In this document: in pieces, positions 16,821 through 25,270 of the stretch | Layout of the letters: every line of letters starts with the position of its first letter | How positions within the stretch are numbered: the stretch's first letter is position 1 | NCBI GenBank assembly: GCA_047936785.1 | Contig: CP176394.1 | From: Acidaminobacterium chupaoyuni | GTDB lineage: Bacteria > Bacillota > Clostridia > Oscillospirales > Butyricicoccaceae | Strand: one strand, 5' to 3' | DNA length: 64,000 bases | Program-made: the position numbers and the translations under genes | Notes under the pieces: model-generated | Database searches by the model: none | Told to the model about the DNA's origin: nothing | Seen by the model: the letters and a program-made list of their open reading frames with translations, nothing else

Positions 16821-17387
16821 TTATTTCTGCGCCATGGCGTAATCAATGGCTGCCTGCACACCCTTGGTAACGCCTCTGGAGGTGATGGTCGCGCCGGAAA
16901 GCGCCACAATATCGCCTTTGTTGCCGGTGGCGGTTTTCACGACATTCAGTGTTCCGCCCAGGCCCTGATATTGTTTCAGCCATTTGGCGTTATCGGCGTT
17001 TGCGCCCAGGCCCGGCGTTTCGGAATGGGAGATCACTTTCACGCCCAGAACGGAACCATCGGCATCCACACCGACGATCAGTGTAACAGCCCCGGCAAAA
17101 CCGTTGGGTTCCACCTGCAGGCAGTAACCGGCGTCGCTTCCGTCGCGCACGATCTTGTGGATATCGGTGATGATCTTATCTTCGCCGCTGAAATCAACGG
17201 GTTCGAATTTTGCGCCCTTGCCGGCCACCTGCGACATGGCAAGGTTGATTTTTTCCTGTTTCATGGCTTTGATCTTATCGCGGGTGATGTTATCCACAAA
17301 ACCCAAAGCCAAAGCGACCACGGCACAAATGATAAAAAGTGTACCGCCAAGCTGAAGCAATTCTTTTTTCAAATTATTGTTTTTCAT
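16821..17387 (-). CDS. rnfG: Rnf complex flavoprotein subunit RnfG
   Basis: A 188-residue protein with one N-terminal membrane helix (about 11-33) and a periplasm-side FMN-binding domain. The covalent flavin motif S(T)GAT appears as ALSGATITSRGV near residue 165, with the Thr expected to carry FMN through a phosphodiester bond. GVKVISHSETPGLGA is the other family block. Its start overlaps the rnfD stop by four bases, so the two are probably translationally coupled. Confidence 0.94.
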   Translation of the reverse strand: MKNNNLKKELLQLGGTLFIICAVVALALGFVDNITRDKIKAMKQEKINLAMSQVAGKGAKFEPVDFSGEDKIITDIHKIVRDGSDAGYCLQVEPNGFAGAVTLIVGVDADGSVLGVKVISHSETPGLGANADNAKWLKQYQGLGGTLNVVKTATGNKGDIVALSGATITSRGVTKGVQAAIDYAMAQK

Positions 17388-18385
17388 TTAGCGGCATCCT
17401 CCTTTTTGGGCTGGCGCTGGGGTTTAACAAAACCGTATTTGCGGGGTCTTGTCAGTTTGTCGATCAAAAATACCGTGGAGTTCATCACAAGGATGGAATA
17501 GGAAACGCCTTCGGGCAGGGTGCCGAAATAACGGATGAAAACGGTCAGAAGGCCGCAGCCCACGCCGAAGATCACCTGGCCGCGTTTTGTGACGGGGCTG
17601 GTGGAATAATCCGTTGCCATGAAGAACGCGCCCAGCATCAGGCCGCCCGAGCAAAGCTGCGCCAGCATAAAGGAAACGGGGTTGTTGCCCTGGGGGAAGA
17701 TGAAGGTGAGCAGCGCCACGGTTCCCAGATAAGCCAGAGGGGTATGCAGGGAAATGACTCTGCGGGAAAGCAGATAAATGCCGCCGGCCAAAAGCGCCAG
17801 CGCCGAAATTTCGCCGATGCAGCCGCTGACCATGCCCAAAGCCATATCGGTGATGGTCGCGTTGGGCATCGCGCCGGTTTTCAAAGCGGCCAGCGGTGTG
17901 GCTGTGGAAACCACATCGGGCGTGGCGAACAAAGGCATGGAAGTGCGGATGGCGGGCCATGTGGTCATGATCACAGGGAAAGACATCAAAAACGCACGGG
18001 CAGAAAGCGCCGGGTTCATGAAGTTTTTGCCGATGCCGCCAAACAACTGCTTGACGATGATAATGGCAAAGGCATCGCCGATGAGAACCATCCACATGGG
18101 GGAAGAAACGGGCAGGCAATAAGCCAGAAGAATGCCGGTCACCACGGCGGAAAGATCATCCACGGTGATGGGCTTTTTCATCAGTTTCTGGAACAGCCAT
18201 TCAAACCCCACACATCCGGCCGCCGAAACGGCTGTCACCGTTAAAGCGCGGGGGCCGAAAACATAAATGGCGATGGCCAGCGCCGGCATCAGAGAGATGA
18301 TCACATCCAGCATGATCTGACGGGTGCTGTCTTCATGGCGGATATGGGGCGAAGAAGAAACCACAACATTATTTAAATCAGTCAT
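17384..18385 (-). CDS. rnfD: Rnf complex membrane flavoprotein RnfD
   Basis: A 333-residue integral membrane subunit with about nine hydrophobic helices. The flavin-attachment motif STAT is visible in DVVSTATPLAALKTG, the counterpart of the Thr that binds FMN in NqrB/RnfD. I start it at the ATG at 18385 (MTDLNNVVVSSSPHIRHE); the frame stays open upstream to 18526 but that would run into rnfC and lacks family similarity. The gap to rnfC is 7 bases. Confidence 0.94.
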   Translation of the reverse strand: MTDLNNVVVSSSPHIRHEDSTRQIMLDVIISLMPALAIAIYVFGPRALTVTAVSAAGCVGFEWLFQKLMKKPITVDDLSAVVTGILLAYCLPVSSPMWMVLIGDAFAIIIVKQLFGGIGKNFMNPALSARAFLMSFPVIMTTWPAIRTSMPLFATPDVVSTATPLAALKTGAMPNATITDMALGMVSGCIGEISALALLAGGIYLLSRRVISLHTPLAYLGTVALLTFIFPQGNNPVSFMLAQLCSGGLMLGAFFMATDYSTSPVTKRGQVIFGVGCGLLTVFIRYFGTLPEGVSYSILVMNSTVFLIDKLTRPRKYGFVKPQRQPKKEDAAK

Positions 18386-18392
18386 AAATACC

Positions 18393-19703
18393 TCACTTTC
18401 TGCGCGCGTCGAGAATACGCTGCTTGGCGACGCGGATGCCCTGAACCAGGGGCAGTTTGCCCGGGCAGACATAGGTGCAGGCGCCGCATTCGATGCAATC
18501 GAGAGCATCATATTTTGCGCAGGCATCGAAATTGCCCTTGTTGCTGTATAAATAAAGATAAGTGGGCATCAGATGCATGGGGCAGGCCGAAACGCAGCGG
18601 CCGCAGCGGATGCAGGAAGGGTTTTTGGCAAGTTTGCATTCATCGCCGCAGAAAGCCAGCAGCGCGTTGGTGGCCTTGATGACCGGCGCGGAAAGATCGA
18701 ACTGGGGGTTGCCCATCATGGGGCCGCCCATCAAAAGCTTGTTGGGCGCTTCGGTGAAACCGCCCGCGGCGGCAAACACATCGCCGATGGGGGTGCCCAC
18801 GCGCACTTCAAGGTTTTTGGGGGTGGCAACGGCCGAACCCGAAACCGTGACGATGCGGCGGATATCGTTCATGCCGGTTTTGAATTTGCGGCAGATGGTG
18901 GCGGCGGTATCCACATTGAATACGGCGCAGCCGGCGTCTGCGGGCAATTTGCCCGAAGGCACTTCACGGCCTGTCAGGGCATAGATGATCTGTTTTTCGG
19001 CGCCCTGCGGGTAGCGGGTCTTCAGCGGGCAAAGCTTGATGCTGTTGTTCTGGGGAAGCAGCTTGCGCAGCGCGTCGTAAGTATCCGCTTTATTTTCTTC
19101 AATGCCCAAAAGAACATTTTCAACGCCCAGGGTTTTGATGAGGATCTGAGCGCCTTCGATCACTTCTTCGGGGTGTTCCAGCAGGATGCGGTGGTCGGAT
19201 GTGATGTAAGGTTCACATTCCGCGCCGTTGATGATGATGGTATCCACTTTGCCGATGCCCGATTGAATTTTCACATGGGTGGGGAAAGTGGCGCCGCCAT
19301 GCCCCACGATGCCGGCGGAACGGATCACTTCCAGCATTTCTTCGGGGGTCATAGAGGAATAATCAAGAGGAACAAGGGAAGGATCGGGAGTATCCAGCCC
19401 ATCGTTATCGATCACGACCGATAACACTTTTGTGCCGTTGGGATGGGGATAGAGAGCGACATCGCTCACGGTTCCCGAAACGGAAGCGTGAACATTGGCG
19501 CTGACATTGCCGCCGGCTTCTGCCACCAGCTGGCCCATGAAAACAGTATCGCCTTTTGCAACGACGGGTTTGGCCGGAGCACCGATATGCATGGAAACCG
19601 GAAGAATTACCTTCGCCGGCGCCGGCATCTGCTCGATGGGCCGTTTGTTTGTTGCAGCCTTTTTATCATCGGGGTGGATTCCCCCTTGAAACGTGTAGGC
19701 CAT
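18393..19703 (-). CDS. rnfC: Rnf complex NADH-binding subunit RnfC
   Basis: A 436-residue cytoplasmic subunit, the expected NAD+-reducing end of the complex. The glycine-rich AGIVGHGGATFPTHVK (about 135) and NGAECEPYI mark the NADH/FMN region shared with complex I 51-kDa subunits. Two 4Fe-4S motifs follow, CIRCGRCVSACPMHL (about 365) and CIECGACTYVCP (about 405). It lacks the long Ala-rich C-terminal extension of some proteobacterial RnfC proteins. First gene of the operon, with a good promoter 74 bases upstream. Confidence 0.95.
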   Translation of the reverse strand: MAYTFQGGIHPDDKKAATNKRPIEQMPAPAKVILPVSMHIGAPAKPVVAKGDTVFMGQLVAEAGGNVSANVHASVSGTVSDVALYPHPNGTKVLSVVIDNDGLDTPDPSLVPLDYSSMTPEEMLEVIRSAGIVGHGGATFPTHVKIQSGIGKVDTIIINGAECEPYITSDHRILLEHPEEVIEGAQILIKTLGVENVLLGIEENKADTYDALRKLLPQNNSIKLCPLKTRYPQGAEKQIIYALTGREVPSGKLPADAGCAVFNVDTAATICRKFKTGMNDIRRIVTVSGSAVATPKNLEVRVGTPIGDVFAAAGGFTEAPNKLLMGGPMMGNPQFDLSAPVIKATNALLAFCGDECKLAKNPSCIRCGRCVSACPMHLMPTYLYLYSNKGNFDACAKYDALDCIECGACTYVCPGKLPLVQGIRVAKQRILDARRK

Positions 19704-19776
19704 AATTTCACCTCACAATAAGATTGACGGTTGAAGTGCGGTTCATGTGAAATACAGCCGCATGACAACATAGCCT

Positions 19777-19805
19777 ATTATAATTCAAGAAAATGAAAAT
19801 CACAA
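19777..19805 (-). promoter_or_regulatory. Promoter of the rnf operon
   Basis: On the minus strand TTGTGA (19805-19800), 17 bases, TATAAT (19782-19777), giving a leader of about 65-70 bases before rnfC. Confidence 0.6.
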
Positions 19806-19929
19806 CAAAAAAGAGAAAATTATTAAAAAATACGCAAAAAACTATGAATATTGATAATTTAATAACGAAATTGAAAAAATGGGAAATGTTGCGTAAACAG
19901 GGAGTTATTGAAAGAATTCTTGGCGCGAC

Positions 19930-19961
19930 CCACTTCTAAAATTTATCAGAAGTGGTATAAT
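19930..19961 (+). promoter_or_regulatory. pepF promoter with operator-like palindrome
   Basis: CCACTTCT (19930-19937), 10 bases, AGAAGTGG (19948-19955) is a perfect inverted repeat placed exactly against the -10 TATAAT (19956-19961) and covering the -35 position. A bound protein would block RNA polymerase, or an activator could replace the missing -35. The remainder of the 19704-20069 gap is AT-rich without a gene. Confidence 0.55.
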
Positions 19962-20069
19962 AACGAAAGAAGGTTTTCGGCGTCGGCCGCTCATGCGCGG
20001 TTTTTGTTTGGTAAAATTGACGATTGCCGTTGAAAAAAGTTTGAAGAGACCGAGAAAGGATTAAAAAAC

Positions 20070-21779
20070 ATGATTTTTGAACAGATGCCTTATCAGCGCC
20101 CCGATCTTCAAAGCGTTTTGAAAGTTTATGATGAGCTGATCGAAAAATTAAAAACCAACCCCCCGGTTGAAGAGGCGGAAAAGATCATCGACCGCCATAC
20201 CCAGACCTATCTGCCCGTCAATCAGATGGTTTCGCTGAGCGCTATTCGCCACAGTATCAACACCGAAGACGCTTTTTATACCGCCGAAGAAGAATTTTAT
20301 GCCCAGCAGGGCCCCGTTCTGGGCGAAAAGATCGCCCAGATGTATGGGTTGCTGCTGAAGCTCGATTGCCTGCCGCAGCTGAAGAAAATTTTTCCCGAGG
20401 TGTTTTTCACCAACGCCGAAATCGAAACCAAGACCATTTCGCCGGCAGTTCTGGGCGAACTGGAAGAAGAAAATATGCTGGTGATGGAATATCAGAAATT
20501 GCAGGGCGGGGCGCAGATCCCCTTCGACGGCAAGGTTCTGAACCTTTCTCAGCTGGGCGTTTATAAAGAAAACGCCGATCGTGCGGTTCGCCGCGCGGCC
20601 TATGAAGCCGAAGGCGAGTTTTATCGGCAGCATCAGCGGGAATACGACGAGATCTATGATAAACTGGTCAAGGTCCGCACAAAGATCGCCCAAAAGCTGG
20701 GCTTTGAAAATTTTGTGGAGCTGGGATATCTGCGCATGACGCGCAACTGTTACCGCGCCCAGCAGGTCAAGGTTTTCCGCAAAGAAGTGGAAACAAACAT
20801 TGTGCCCATTGTGGCTGAAATGAAGAAGCGGCAGGCCGCGCGCATCGGCGTGACCGATTTTAAACTGTATGATGACGGCGTGATCCGCAAAGGCGGAAAC
20901 CCCGCCCCCAGGGGCAGTTTCGATGATACCTACCGCGCGGGCGTTGAGATGTATCGAGCCATGACGCCGCTGACCAAAGAATTCATCGATAAGATGGATT
21001 CGATGCACCTGTTTGATCTGGAACCGAAAAAAGGCAAGATGACAGGCGGCTATTGCAGCTATCTGCCCGCTTATGAAGCGCCCTTTATTTTCGCCAATTT
21101 CAACGGCACCTCGCATGATGTGGAAGTTTTCACCCATGAGGGCGGCCACGCGCTGGCGGCGTTCATGGCGTCTAAAACCGTTCGCCTTTTGGAATGCGCC
21201 ATGCCCACGCTGGAAGGCTGCGAAGTCCATTCCATGTCGATGGAATTTTTATGCTGGCCCTGGCTTGAGAATTTCTATGGAAAAGAAGCCGACGCCGCCC
21301 GCGCCGCTCATCTGACAGGCGCGCTTTATTTCCTGCCCTATGGCTGCATGGTGGATGAATTCCAGCATATCGTTTATGAAAACCCCGCCCTCACCCCGGC
21401 CCAGCGCAACGAAAAGTGGCTGGAACTGGAAAAACGCTATCGCCCGTGGACGGATTTTGACGCCCTGCCGTTTTACAGTGAAGGCGCAGGCTGGCAAAGA
21501 CAGATCCATATTTATACCGATCCGTTTTATTATATCGATTACTGCCTGGCGCAATCGGTGGCGCTGCAGGTCTTTGAGATCCTTCAGGAACAAGACTGGC
21601 AGGCGGCGTGGGAAATCTATCAGCGTTATACCCGCCAGGGCGGCAGCGATACTTTCCTTGGCCTGCTGGAAAAGGCGGGCTTCGTGAACCCCATGAGCCA
21701 GGGCGCTTTGCAGAAAGTGGCCGCGGCGGCGGGGAATTATTTGAAAGCCCACCAAAACGACCTTGAGGTCGCCGAATAA
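20070..21779 (+). CDS. pepF: M3-family oligoendopeptidase F
   Basis: A 569-residue zinc metallopeptidase that trims medium-length peptides in the cytoplasm. The zinc-binding HExxH appears as HEGGH at residues 356-360, with the downstream Glu ligand in CEVHSMSMEFL about 25 residues later, the layout of M3 peptidases. N-terminal helices and YVNRGG-type features differ from thimet-like members, so it fits the PepF/M3 branch of Bacillota. No signal peptide. Expressed alone from a promoter carrying a palindrome, then a GC-rich terminator. Confidence 0.92.
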   Translation: MIFEQMPYQRPDLQSVLKVYDELIEKLKTNPPVEEAEKIIDRHTQTYLPVNQMVSLSAIRHSINTEDAFYTAEEEFYAQQGPVLGEKIAQMYGLLLKLDCLPQLKKIFPEVFFTNAEIETKTISPAVLGELEEENMLVMEYQKLQGGAQIPFDGKVLNLSQLGVYKENADRAVRRAAYEAEGEFYRQHQREYDEIYDKLVKVRTKIAQKLGFENFVELGYLRMTRNCYRAQQVKVFRKEVETNIVPIVAEMKKRQAARIGVTDFKLYDDGVIRKGGNPAPRGSFDDTYRAGVEMYRAMTPLTKEFIDKMDSMHLFDLEPKKGKMTGGYCSYLPAYEAPFIFANFNGTSHDVEVFTHEGGHALAAFMASKTVRLLECAMPTLEGCEVHSMSMEFLCWPWLENFYGKEADAARAAHLTGALYFLPYGCMVDEFQHIVYENPALTPAQRNEKWLELEKRYRPWTDFDALPFYSEGAGWQRQIHIYTDPFYYIDYCLAQSVALQVFEILQEQDWQAAWEIYQRYTRQGGSDTFLGLLEKAGFVNPMSQGALQKVAAAAGNYLKAHQNDLEVAE

Positions 21780-21798
21780 AGACAGCCGGATCGAAACC

Positions 21799-21840
21799 AA
21801 CCGCAGGGCGGCCGCCATACCGCTGCCCTGCGGTTTTTTC
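21799..21840 (+). terminator. Terminator of pepF
   Basis: AACCGCAGGGC / GCCCTGCGGTT stem with inner pairing and TTTTTTC following. Confidence 0.85.
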
Positions 21841-21915
21841 TATAAAAAATGCCGGCAGGGCATGGTTTTAAAAAGAAAAGCGCGGTTTTTCAAACAATTG
21901 CTTCAAAAATTAGCG

Positions 21916-21945
21916 TTGACTACCAAGGGGCGGACATCCTATAAT
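21916..21945 (+). promoter_or_regulatory. Promoter of the riboswitch-CDF exporter unit
   Basis: TTGACT (21916-21921), 18 bases, TATAAT (21940-21945). Transcription would start about 21952, giving a leader of roughly 265 bases. Confidence 0.6.
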
Positions 21946-21984
21946 GGGTTTGTTCATGAAAGAAAACATGATTCTCTTTGCACT

Positions 21985-22146
21985 GCATTACATTCTGAAA
22001 ACGGAATGCGCGATCAACAGTACAAACTGATCAGGCAACGGGCAGAAGGCCCAAAACGCCGGGCGGCTTTCGGGCTGCAGCAGACGGTATTCGATATCAC
22101 CGCATCTGTGGGACAGTAAATTTGTTCTGCGGGTGTGTTTTTTATA
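21985..22146 (+). ncRNA. Probable NiCo (czcD-motif) riboswitch
   Basis: The leader holds the conserved blocks of the Ni/Co-sensing czcD motif: CAGTACAAACTGATCAGGCA (22018-22037), a GGGC-AGAA-GGCCC arm, and TGTGGGACAG near 22108-22117, arranged around a junction. The 3' conserved block also lies inside an alternative hairpin, CACCGCA with TGCGGGTG, followed by TGTTTTTT (about 22098-22141), that would terminate transcription. The gene behind is a CDF metal exporter, the classic partner. Established for this class: Ni2+/Co2+ binding turns expression on. Boundaries are approximate. Confidence 0.72.
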
Positions 22147-22217
22147 CCCAAAAACAGATCGCTGCGCTTTTTATGCAGAAAGCAGCGGCATGGAGCATTG
22201 GTTGGGAGGAAAATAAA

Positions 22218-23105
22218 ATGAATCAAAAAGAAAAAGAATCGTTGGCCATGCGTGTTTCCGGGTGGTCGATCGTTGTCAATGTGGTGCTGTCGGCATTCAA
22301 GCTGATCGCGGGCATCGTGGCGGCTTCGGGCGCCATGATCTCCGATGCCATTCATTCCGCATCGGATGTTTTCAGCACAATTATCGTTATCATCGGTGTG
22401 CGCATCGCGGGCAAAGATGCCGATAAAGAACATCCCTACGGCCACGAGCGCATGGAATGTGTGGCGGCGATTTTGCTGGCCGCTGTGCTGGCCGTCACGG
22501 GCTTTGGCATCGGCATCAGCGGGCTGAAGATCATTTTCGGCAAATCAACGGCGGCGCTGCATGCCCCCGGCAGCCTGGCTTTATGGGCGGCGGTGGTTTC
22601 CATCATCACCAAAGAGGGGATGTATTGGGTCACCCGCGGCGCGGCAAAAAAAATCAATTCGGGCGCTTTGATGGCCGATGCGTGGCATCACCGTTCCGAT
22701 GCGCTTTCTTCTGTGGGCAGCTTTGTGGGCATTTTAGGCGCGCGCATGGGTTTCCCGATCCTCGATCCCGTGGCGAGCGTCGTGATCTGCGTGTTCATCG
22801 TAAAAGCTGCGGTGGATATTTTTAAAGATTCCATCGATAAAATGACAGACCGCGCATGTGAACCGCAGATGGCGGAAGAGATTAAAACACTGGCGCTCAC
22901 GCAAGAAGGCGTTATAAGCGTCGATCAGCTGAAAACACGCCTGTTCGGCGACAAGATCTATGTGGAAGTGGAAATCGGCGCAGACGCCACCGATTCTTTG
23001 CAGGCGGCTCACGATATCGCCCAGCAGGTGCATGATGCCATCGAGCATCACTTCCCCATGGTGAAACATTGCATGGTGCATGTGAACCCCGCACAAATTT
23101 ATTGA
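22218..23105 (+). CDS. Cation diffusion facilitator (CDF) metal exporter
   Basis: A 295-residue membrane protein with six helices and a cytoplasmic ferredoxin-like C-terminal domain (about 210-295). Metal-site residues include the SDAIHSASD block in TM2 and AWHHRSDALSS in TM5, plus KEHPYGHERME after TM2. It exports divalent metals (Zn, Co, Ni, Fe or Mn) by proton antiport. The ATG at 22218 was chosen for GGGAGGA 6-7 bases upstream; a longer frame from 22122 would start inside the riboswitch. The NiCo-like leader points to Co or Ni, a useful safety valve beside a cobalt-importing B12 operon. Confidence 0.92.
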   Translation: MNQKEKESLAMRVSGWSIVVNVVLSAFKLIAGIVAASGAMISDAIHSASDVFSTIIVIIGVRIAGKDADKEHPYGHERMECVAAILLAAVLAVTGFGIGISGLKIIFGKSTAALHAPGSLALWAAVVSIITKEGMYWVTRGAAKKINSGALMADAWHHRSDALSSVGSFVGILGARMGFPILDPVASVVICVFIVKAAVDIFKDSIDKMTDRACEPQMAEEIKTLALTQEGVISVDQLKTRLFGDKIYVEVEIGADATDSLQAAHDIAQQVHDAIEHHFPMVKHCMVHVNPAQIY

Positions 23106-23163
23106 GTTTTTCGGCAAAATGTGTATTTGCCTGCTGATAAGGGAATCCTTTTAAGGAATTCTG

Positions 23164-23826
23164 ATGGAAGCAGGTGATTTTTTGAAACGATGGATAGCCT
23201 TGTTTTTATGCGCCGGCTGGCTGCTGATGCTCTGCGGCTGCGCAAAAGAACAAAAGGAAACCAAGGCCGCGGAAACACCGCCCCAAAGCACGCCGCGCCA
23301 GACCCCCGCGCCGCAGACCGAAGCCCCTGCGCCGCAGACGGAAGCCCCGGCGCCCCAGCCCAAAGCGGAAATCAGCCCGCATGAAGTGGCTTCGGTGAGC
23401 ACCCCCATTTCAGACCGCCACGCGGGGAGGCTTGAAAACATCCGCCTTGCCTGCGCCGCGACCAACGAATATGTCGTCGGGCCGGGCAGCGTGTTTTCTT
23501 TCAACGATGTGGTGGGCGAAAGAACGCCCCAGCGCGGTTATCAGGATGCCATCATTTTTAAGGAAAAAGAAAAAGTGAAAGAGCCCGGCGGGGGCATCTG
23601 TCAGCTCAGTTCCACCATTTATCTGGCCGCTTTGCAGGCGGGGCTGCCCGTTATCGAGCGCCACGCGCACCAGCTCCCGGTGGATTATGTGGAAGAGGGG
23701 CAGGATGCCGCGGTGGATTACGGCCATCTGGATCTGAAATTTCAGAATAACACGGCCGACCCCATCACCCTGCAGACAGCCCTGACAGAAGACGCCGTGA
23801 TCGTGGTGTTGACGGCGAACCGATAA
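23164..23826 (+). CDS. VanW-family lipoprotein
   Basis: A 220-residue exported protein. A signal peptide ends in the lipobox LCGC near residue 27, followed by a Pro/Gln/Thr repeat linker (TEAPAPQ copies, about 40-65) and a VanW domain (about 75-220) with GSVFSFNDVVGERT, GGGICQLSSTIYLAAL and HAHQLPVDYV. VanW proteins are common surface proteins of Clostridia; function is unknown, and association with vancomycin clusters is incidental. An alternative TTG start at 23182 also has a ribosome site (AGGTGA). Confidence 0.85.
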   Translation: MEAGDFLKRWIALFLCAGWLLMLCGCAKEQKETKAAETPPQSTPRQTPAPQTEAPAPQTEAPAPQPKAEISPHEVASVSTPISDRHAGRLENIRLACAATNEYVVGPGSVFSFNDVVGERTPQRGYQDAIIFKEKEKVKEPGGGICQLSSTIYLAALQAGLPVIERHAHQLPVDYVEEGQDAAVDYGHLDLKFQNNTADPITLQTALTEDAVIVVLTANR

Positions 23827-23996
23827 AACGCCGCAGGCATTTCCCCGGGCGGGAAGATTTGCCGCGGCGCGAAGAATTTTTGCCGCCGCCCGATGCCCGA
23901 TGGCAATGTTCCGCTATTTATGGTAGAATCATCATAGGAACCAAATTTGGGAAGACTGCCGGCAAAACGGCGGTACCTTTTTATTCGGGGGAAACG

Positions 23997-24824
23997 ATGA
24001 ACGGATATTTCAGCTGCCCGCAATGCGGCGCGGTTTTAACGGAAGAACAGACTTTGTGGCGGTGCGCGGGCGGCCACTGCTTTGATAAGGCAAAAAGCGG
24101 TTATGTCAATCTGCTGGCCCAAAAAGAGAAAAATTCAAAACTGCCCGGCGACAATAAAGAAATGGTGCAGGCGCGGCGCAGGTTTTTAGAAAGCGGTTAT
24201 TACGAACCGCTGGCGCGGAAGATCGCCGAAATGATCTGTGGGCGTTTGCCCTGGGGCGGGGTGGTTCTGGATGCGGGCTGCGGCGAAGGGTATTATGATG
24301 ATATTTTGTTACAGACCTGCCGCGCATCCGGCAAAGAACCGCGGCTGATCGCCATGGATATTTCAAAAGCGGCGGTGGAAAAGGCGGCAAAAAAATTGCC
24401 CCATCAGCTTTGCGCGGTGGGCAGCCTTTATCATATGCCGCTGCGGGCAGCCTGCTGCGATGCCATGCTCAACCTGTTTGCGCCCCATTGCCCGGGGGAA
24501 TTCTTCCGTGTGCTGAAGCCCGGCGGGCTGGCGCTGGTGGCGGCGCCCGGGCCCGAGCATCTTTGGCAGCTGAAAGAATTTTTATACAGCCGGCCTTATC
24601 GCAACGAGCCGCTTTTGCTGGAATGGGAAGGCTTTGAGCAGGAAGAGCAGGCGGTTTTGCGCTATCCGATGGAATTTCACAGCGGTGAAGCGCTGATGAG
24701 CCTGTTTCAGATGACACCTTATGCCTATAAAACGCCGCCCGAAGATATTGAGCGCCTGCGCGCGCTTGAGGGCATGACCGTGTTTGCGGAATTTGAACTG
24801 CGGCTGATGCGGCGCGCAGAATAG
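23997..24824 (+). CDS. rlmA: 23S rRNA (guanine-N1)-methyltransferase RlmA-like
   Basis: A 275-residue SAM-dependent methyltransferase with an N-terminal zinc finger (CPQCGAVL ... CAGGHCFD, residues about 7-28) and a Rossmann domain with LDAGCGEGYYDDIL. This layout is that of RlmA, which methylates G745 or G748 in helix 35 of 23S rRNA; the RlmAII branch gives tylosin resistance. The ATG at 23997 follows GGGGGAAACG. It overlaps no neighbour and is followed closely by the DtxR-family gene. Confidence 0.87.
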   Translation: MNGYFSCPQCGAVLTEEQTLWRCAGGHCFDKAKSGYVNLLAQKEKNSKLPGDNKEMVQARRRFLESGYYEPLARKIAEMICGRLPWGGVVLDAGCGEGYYDDILLQTCRASGKEPRLIAMDISKAAVEKAAKKLPHQLCAVGSLYHMPLRAACCDAMLNLFAPHCPGEFFRVLKPGGLALVAAPGPEHLWQLKEFLYSRPYRNEPLLLEWEGFEQEEQAVLRYPMEFHSGEALMSLFQMTPYAYKTPPEDIERLRALEGMTVFAEFELRLMRRAE

Positions 24825-24829
24825 AAAGG

Positions 24830-25204
24830 ATGATCGGTTTGAAAATACAGGAATCGGCCGAAGATTATTTGGAAGCGATCTTGATGCTGCGCCACAGCGG
24901 CATTACCGTGAGACCCACGGATATTGCCCAATATTTGAATTTTTCAAAACCCAGCGTCAGCCGTGCCCTCAGCTTGCTGACGGAAAACGGTTATGTGGAA
25001 CCCCAGCGCGACGAAGGCGTTCTGCTCACCGAAGCGGGCGAAGCCATTGCCCAGAAAATGTATGAGCGCCACCGCTTTTTCAGCGATTGGCTGGTTTCTC
25101 TGGGGGTTTCGGAACAGGTGGCCATGCAGGATGCCTGCCGCCTGGAACACGATCTCAGCGAGCAGACCTTTCAGAAAATTCGCGAATACATAGAGAAGCA
25201 TTGA
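24830..25204 (+). CDS. DtxR/MntR-family metal-dependent repressor
   Basis: A 124-residue winged-helix protein with only the DNA-binding and dimerisation domains (no SH3 domain). Metal-site candidates are D12 and E15 (MntR-like SAEDYLEAI), H81 (RHRFF), then C103, E106, H107 (CRLEH). The Cys replaces the Glu of Bacillus MntR and copies the C-x-x-E-H of DtxR, so the metal may not be Mn. It sits just upstream of the cobalt-uptake/B12 operon, whose promoter carries an inverted repeat, so cobalt-linked control is a reasonable inference. Confidence 0.87.
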   Translation: MIGLKIQESAEDYLEAILMLRHSGITVRPTDIAQYLNFSKPSVSRALSLLTENGYVEPQRDEGVLLTEAGEAIAQKMYERHRFFSDWLVSLGVSEQVAMQDACRLEHDLSEQTFQKIREYIEKH

Positions 25205-25217
25205 CAGGTTTTTGTCG

Positions 25218-25252
25218 ATTTCGCTTGACACTTCGCGAAATTGTGATAAACT
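25218..25252 (+). promoter_or_regulatory. Promoter of the cobalamin operon with operator-like inverted repeat
   Basis: TTGACA (25225-25230), 16 bases, TAAACT (25247-25252). The -35 sits in the loop of a perfect inverted repeat, ATTTCGC (25218-25224) and GCGAAAT (25235-25241). The adjacent DtxR-family gene is an obvious candidate regulator. Confidence 0.5.
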
Positions 25253-25270
25253 GTTATCGCTAAAAGAATC

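Noticed and set aside
18386..18526. 47-codon N-terminal extension of rnfD
   Set aside because: It runs inside rnfC and does not resemble RnfD; the ATG at 18385 gives the standard N-terminus.
20148..21230. A 360-residue minus-strand frame
   Set aside because: Antisense to pepF, no ribosome site, low-complexity His/Gly/Phe composition.
21763..22119. 118-residue plus-strand frame before the CDF gene
   Set aside because: It covers the pepF terminator and the NiCo-like riboswitch; conserved RNA blocks explain the sequence better.
22155..22195. CGCTGC / GCAGCG hairpin after the NiCo-like riboswitch considered as the terminator
   Set aside because: Its T run is inside the loop rather than after the stem; the CACCGCA / TGCGGGTG hairpin with following T6 is a better platform.
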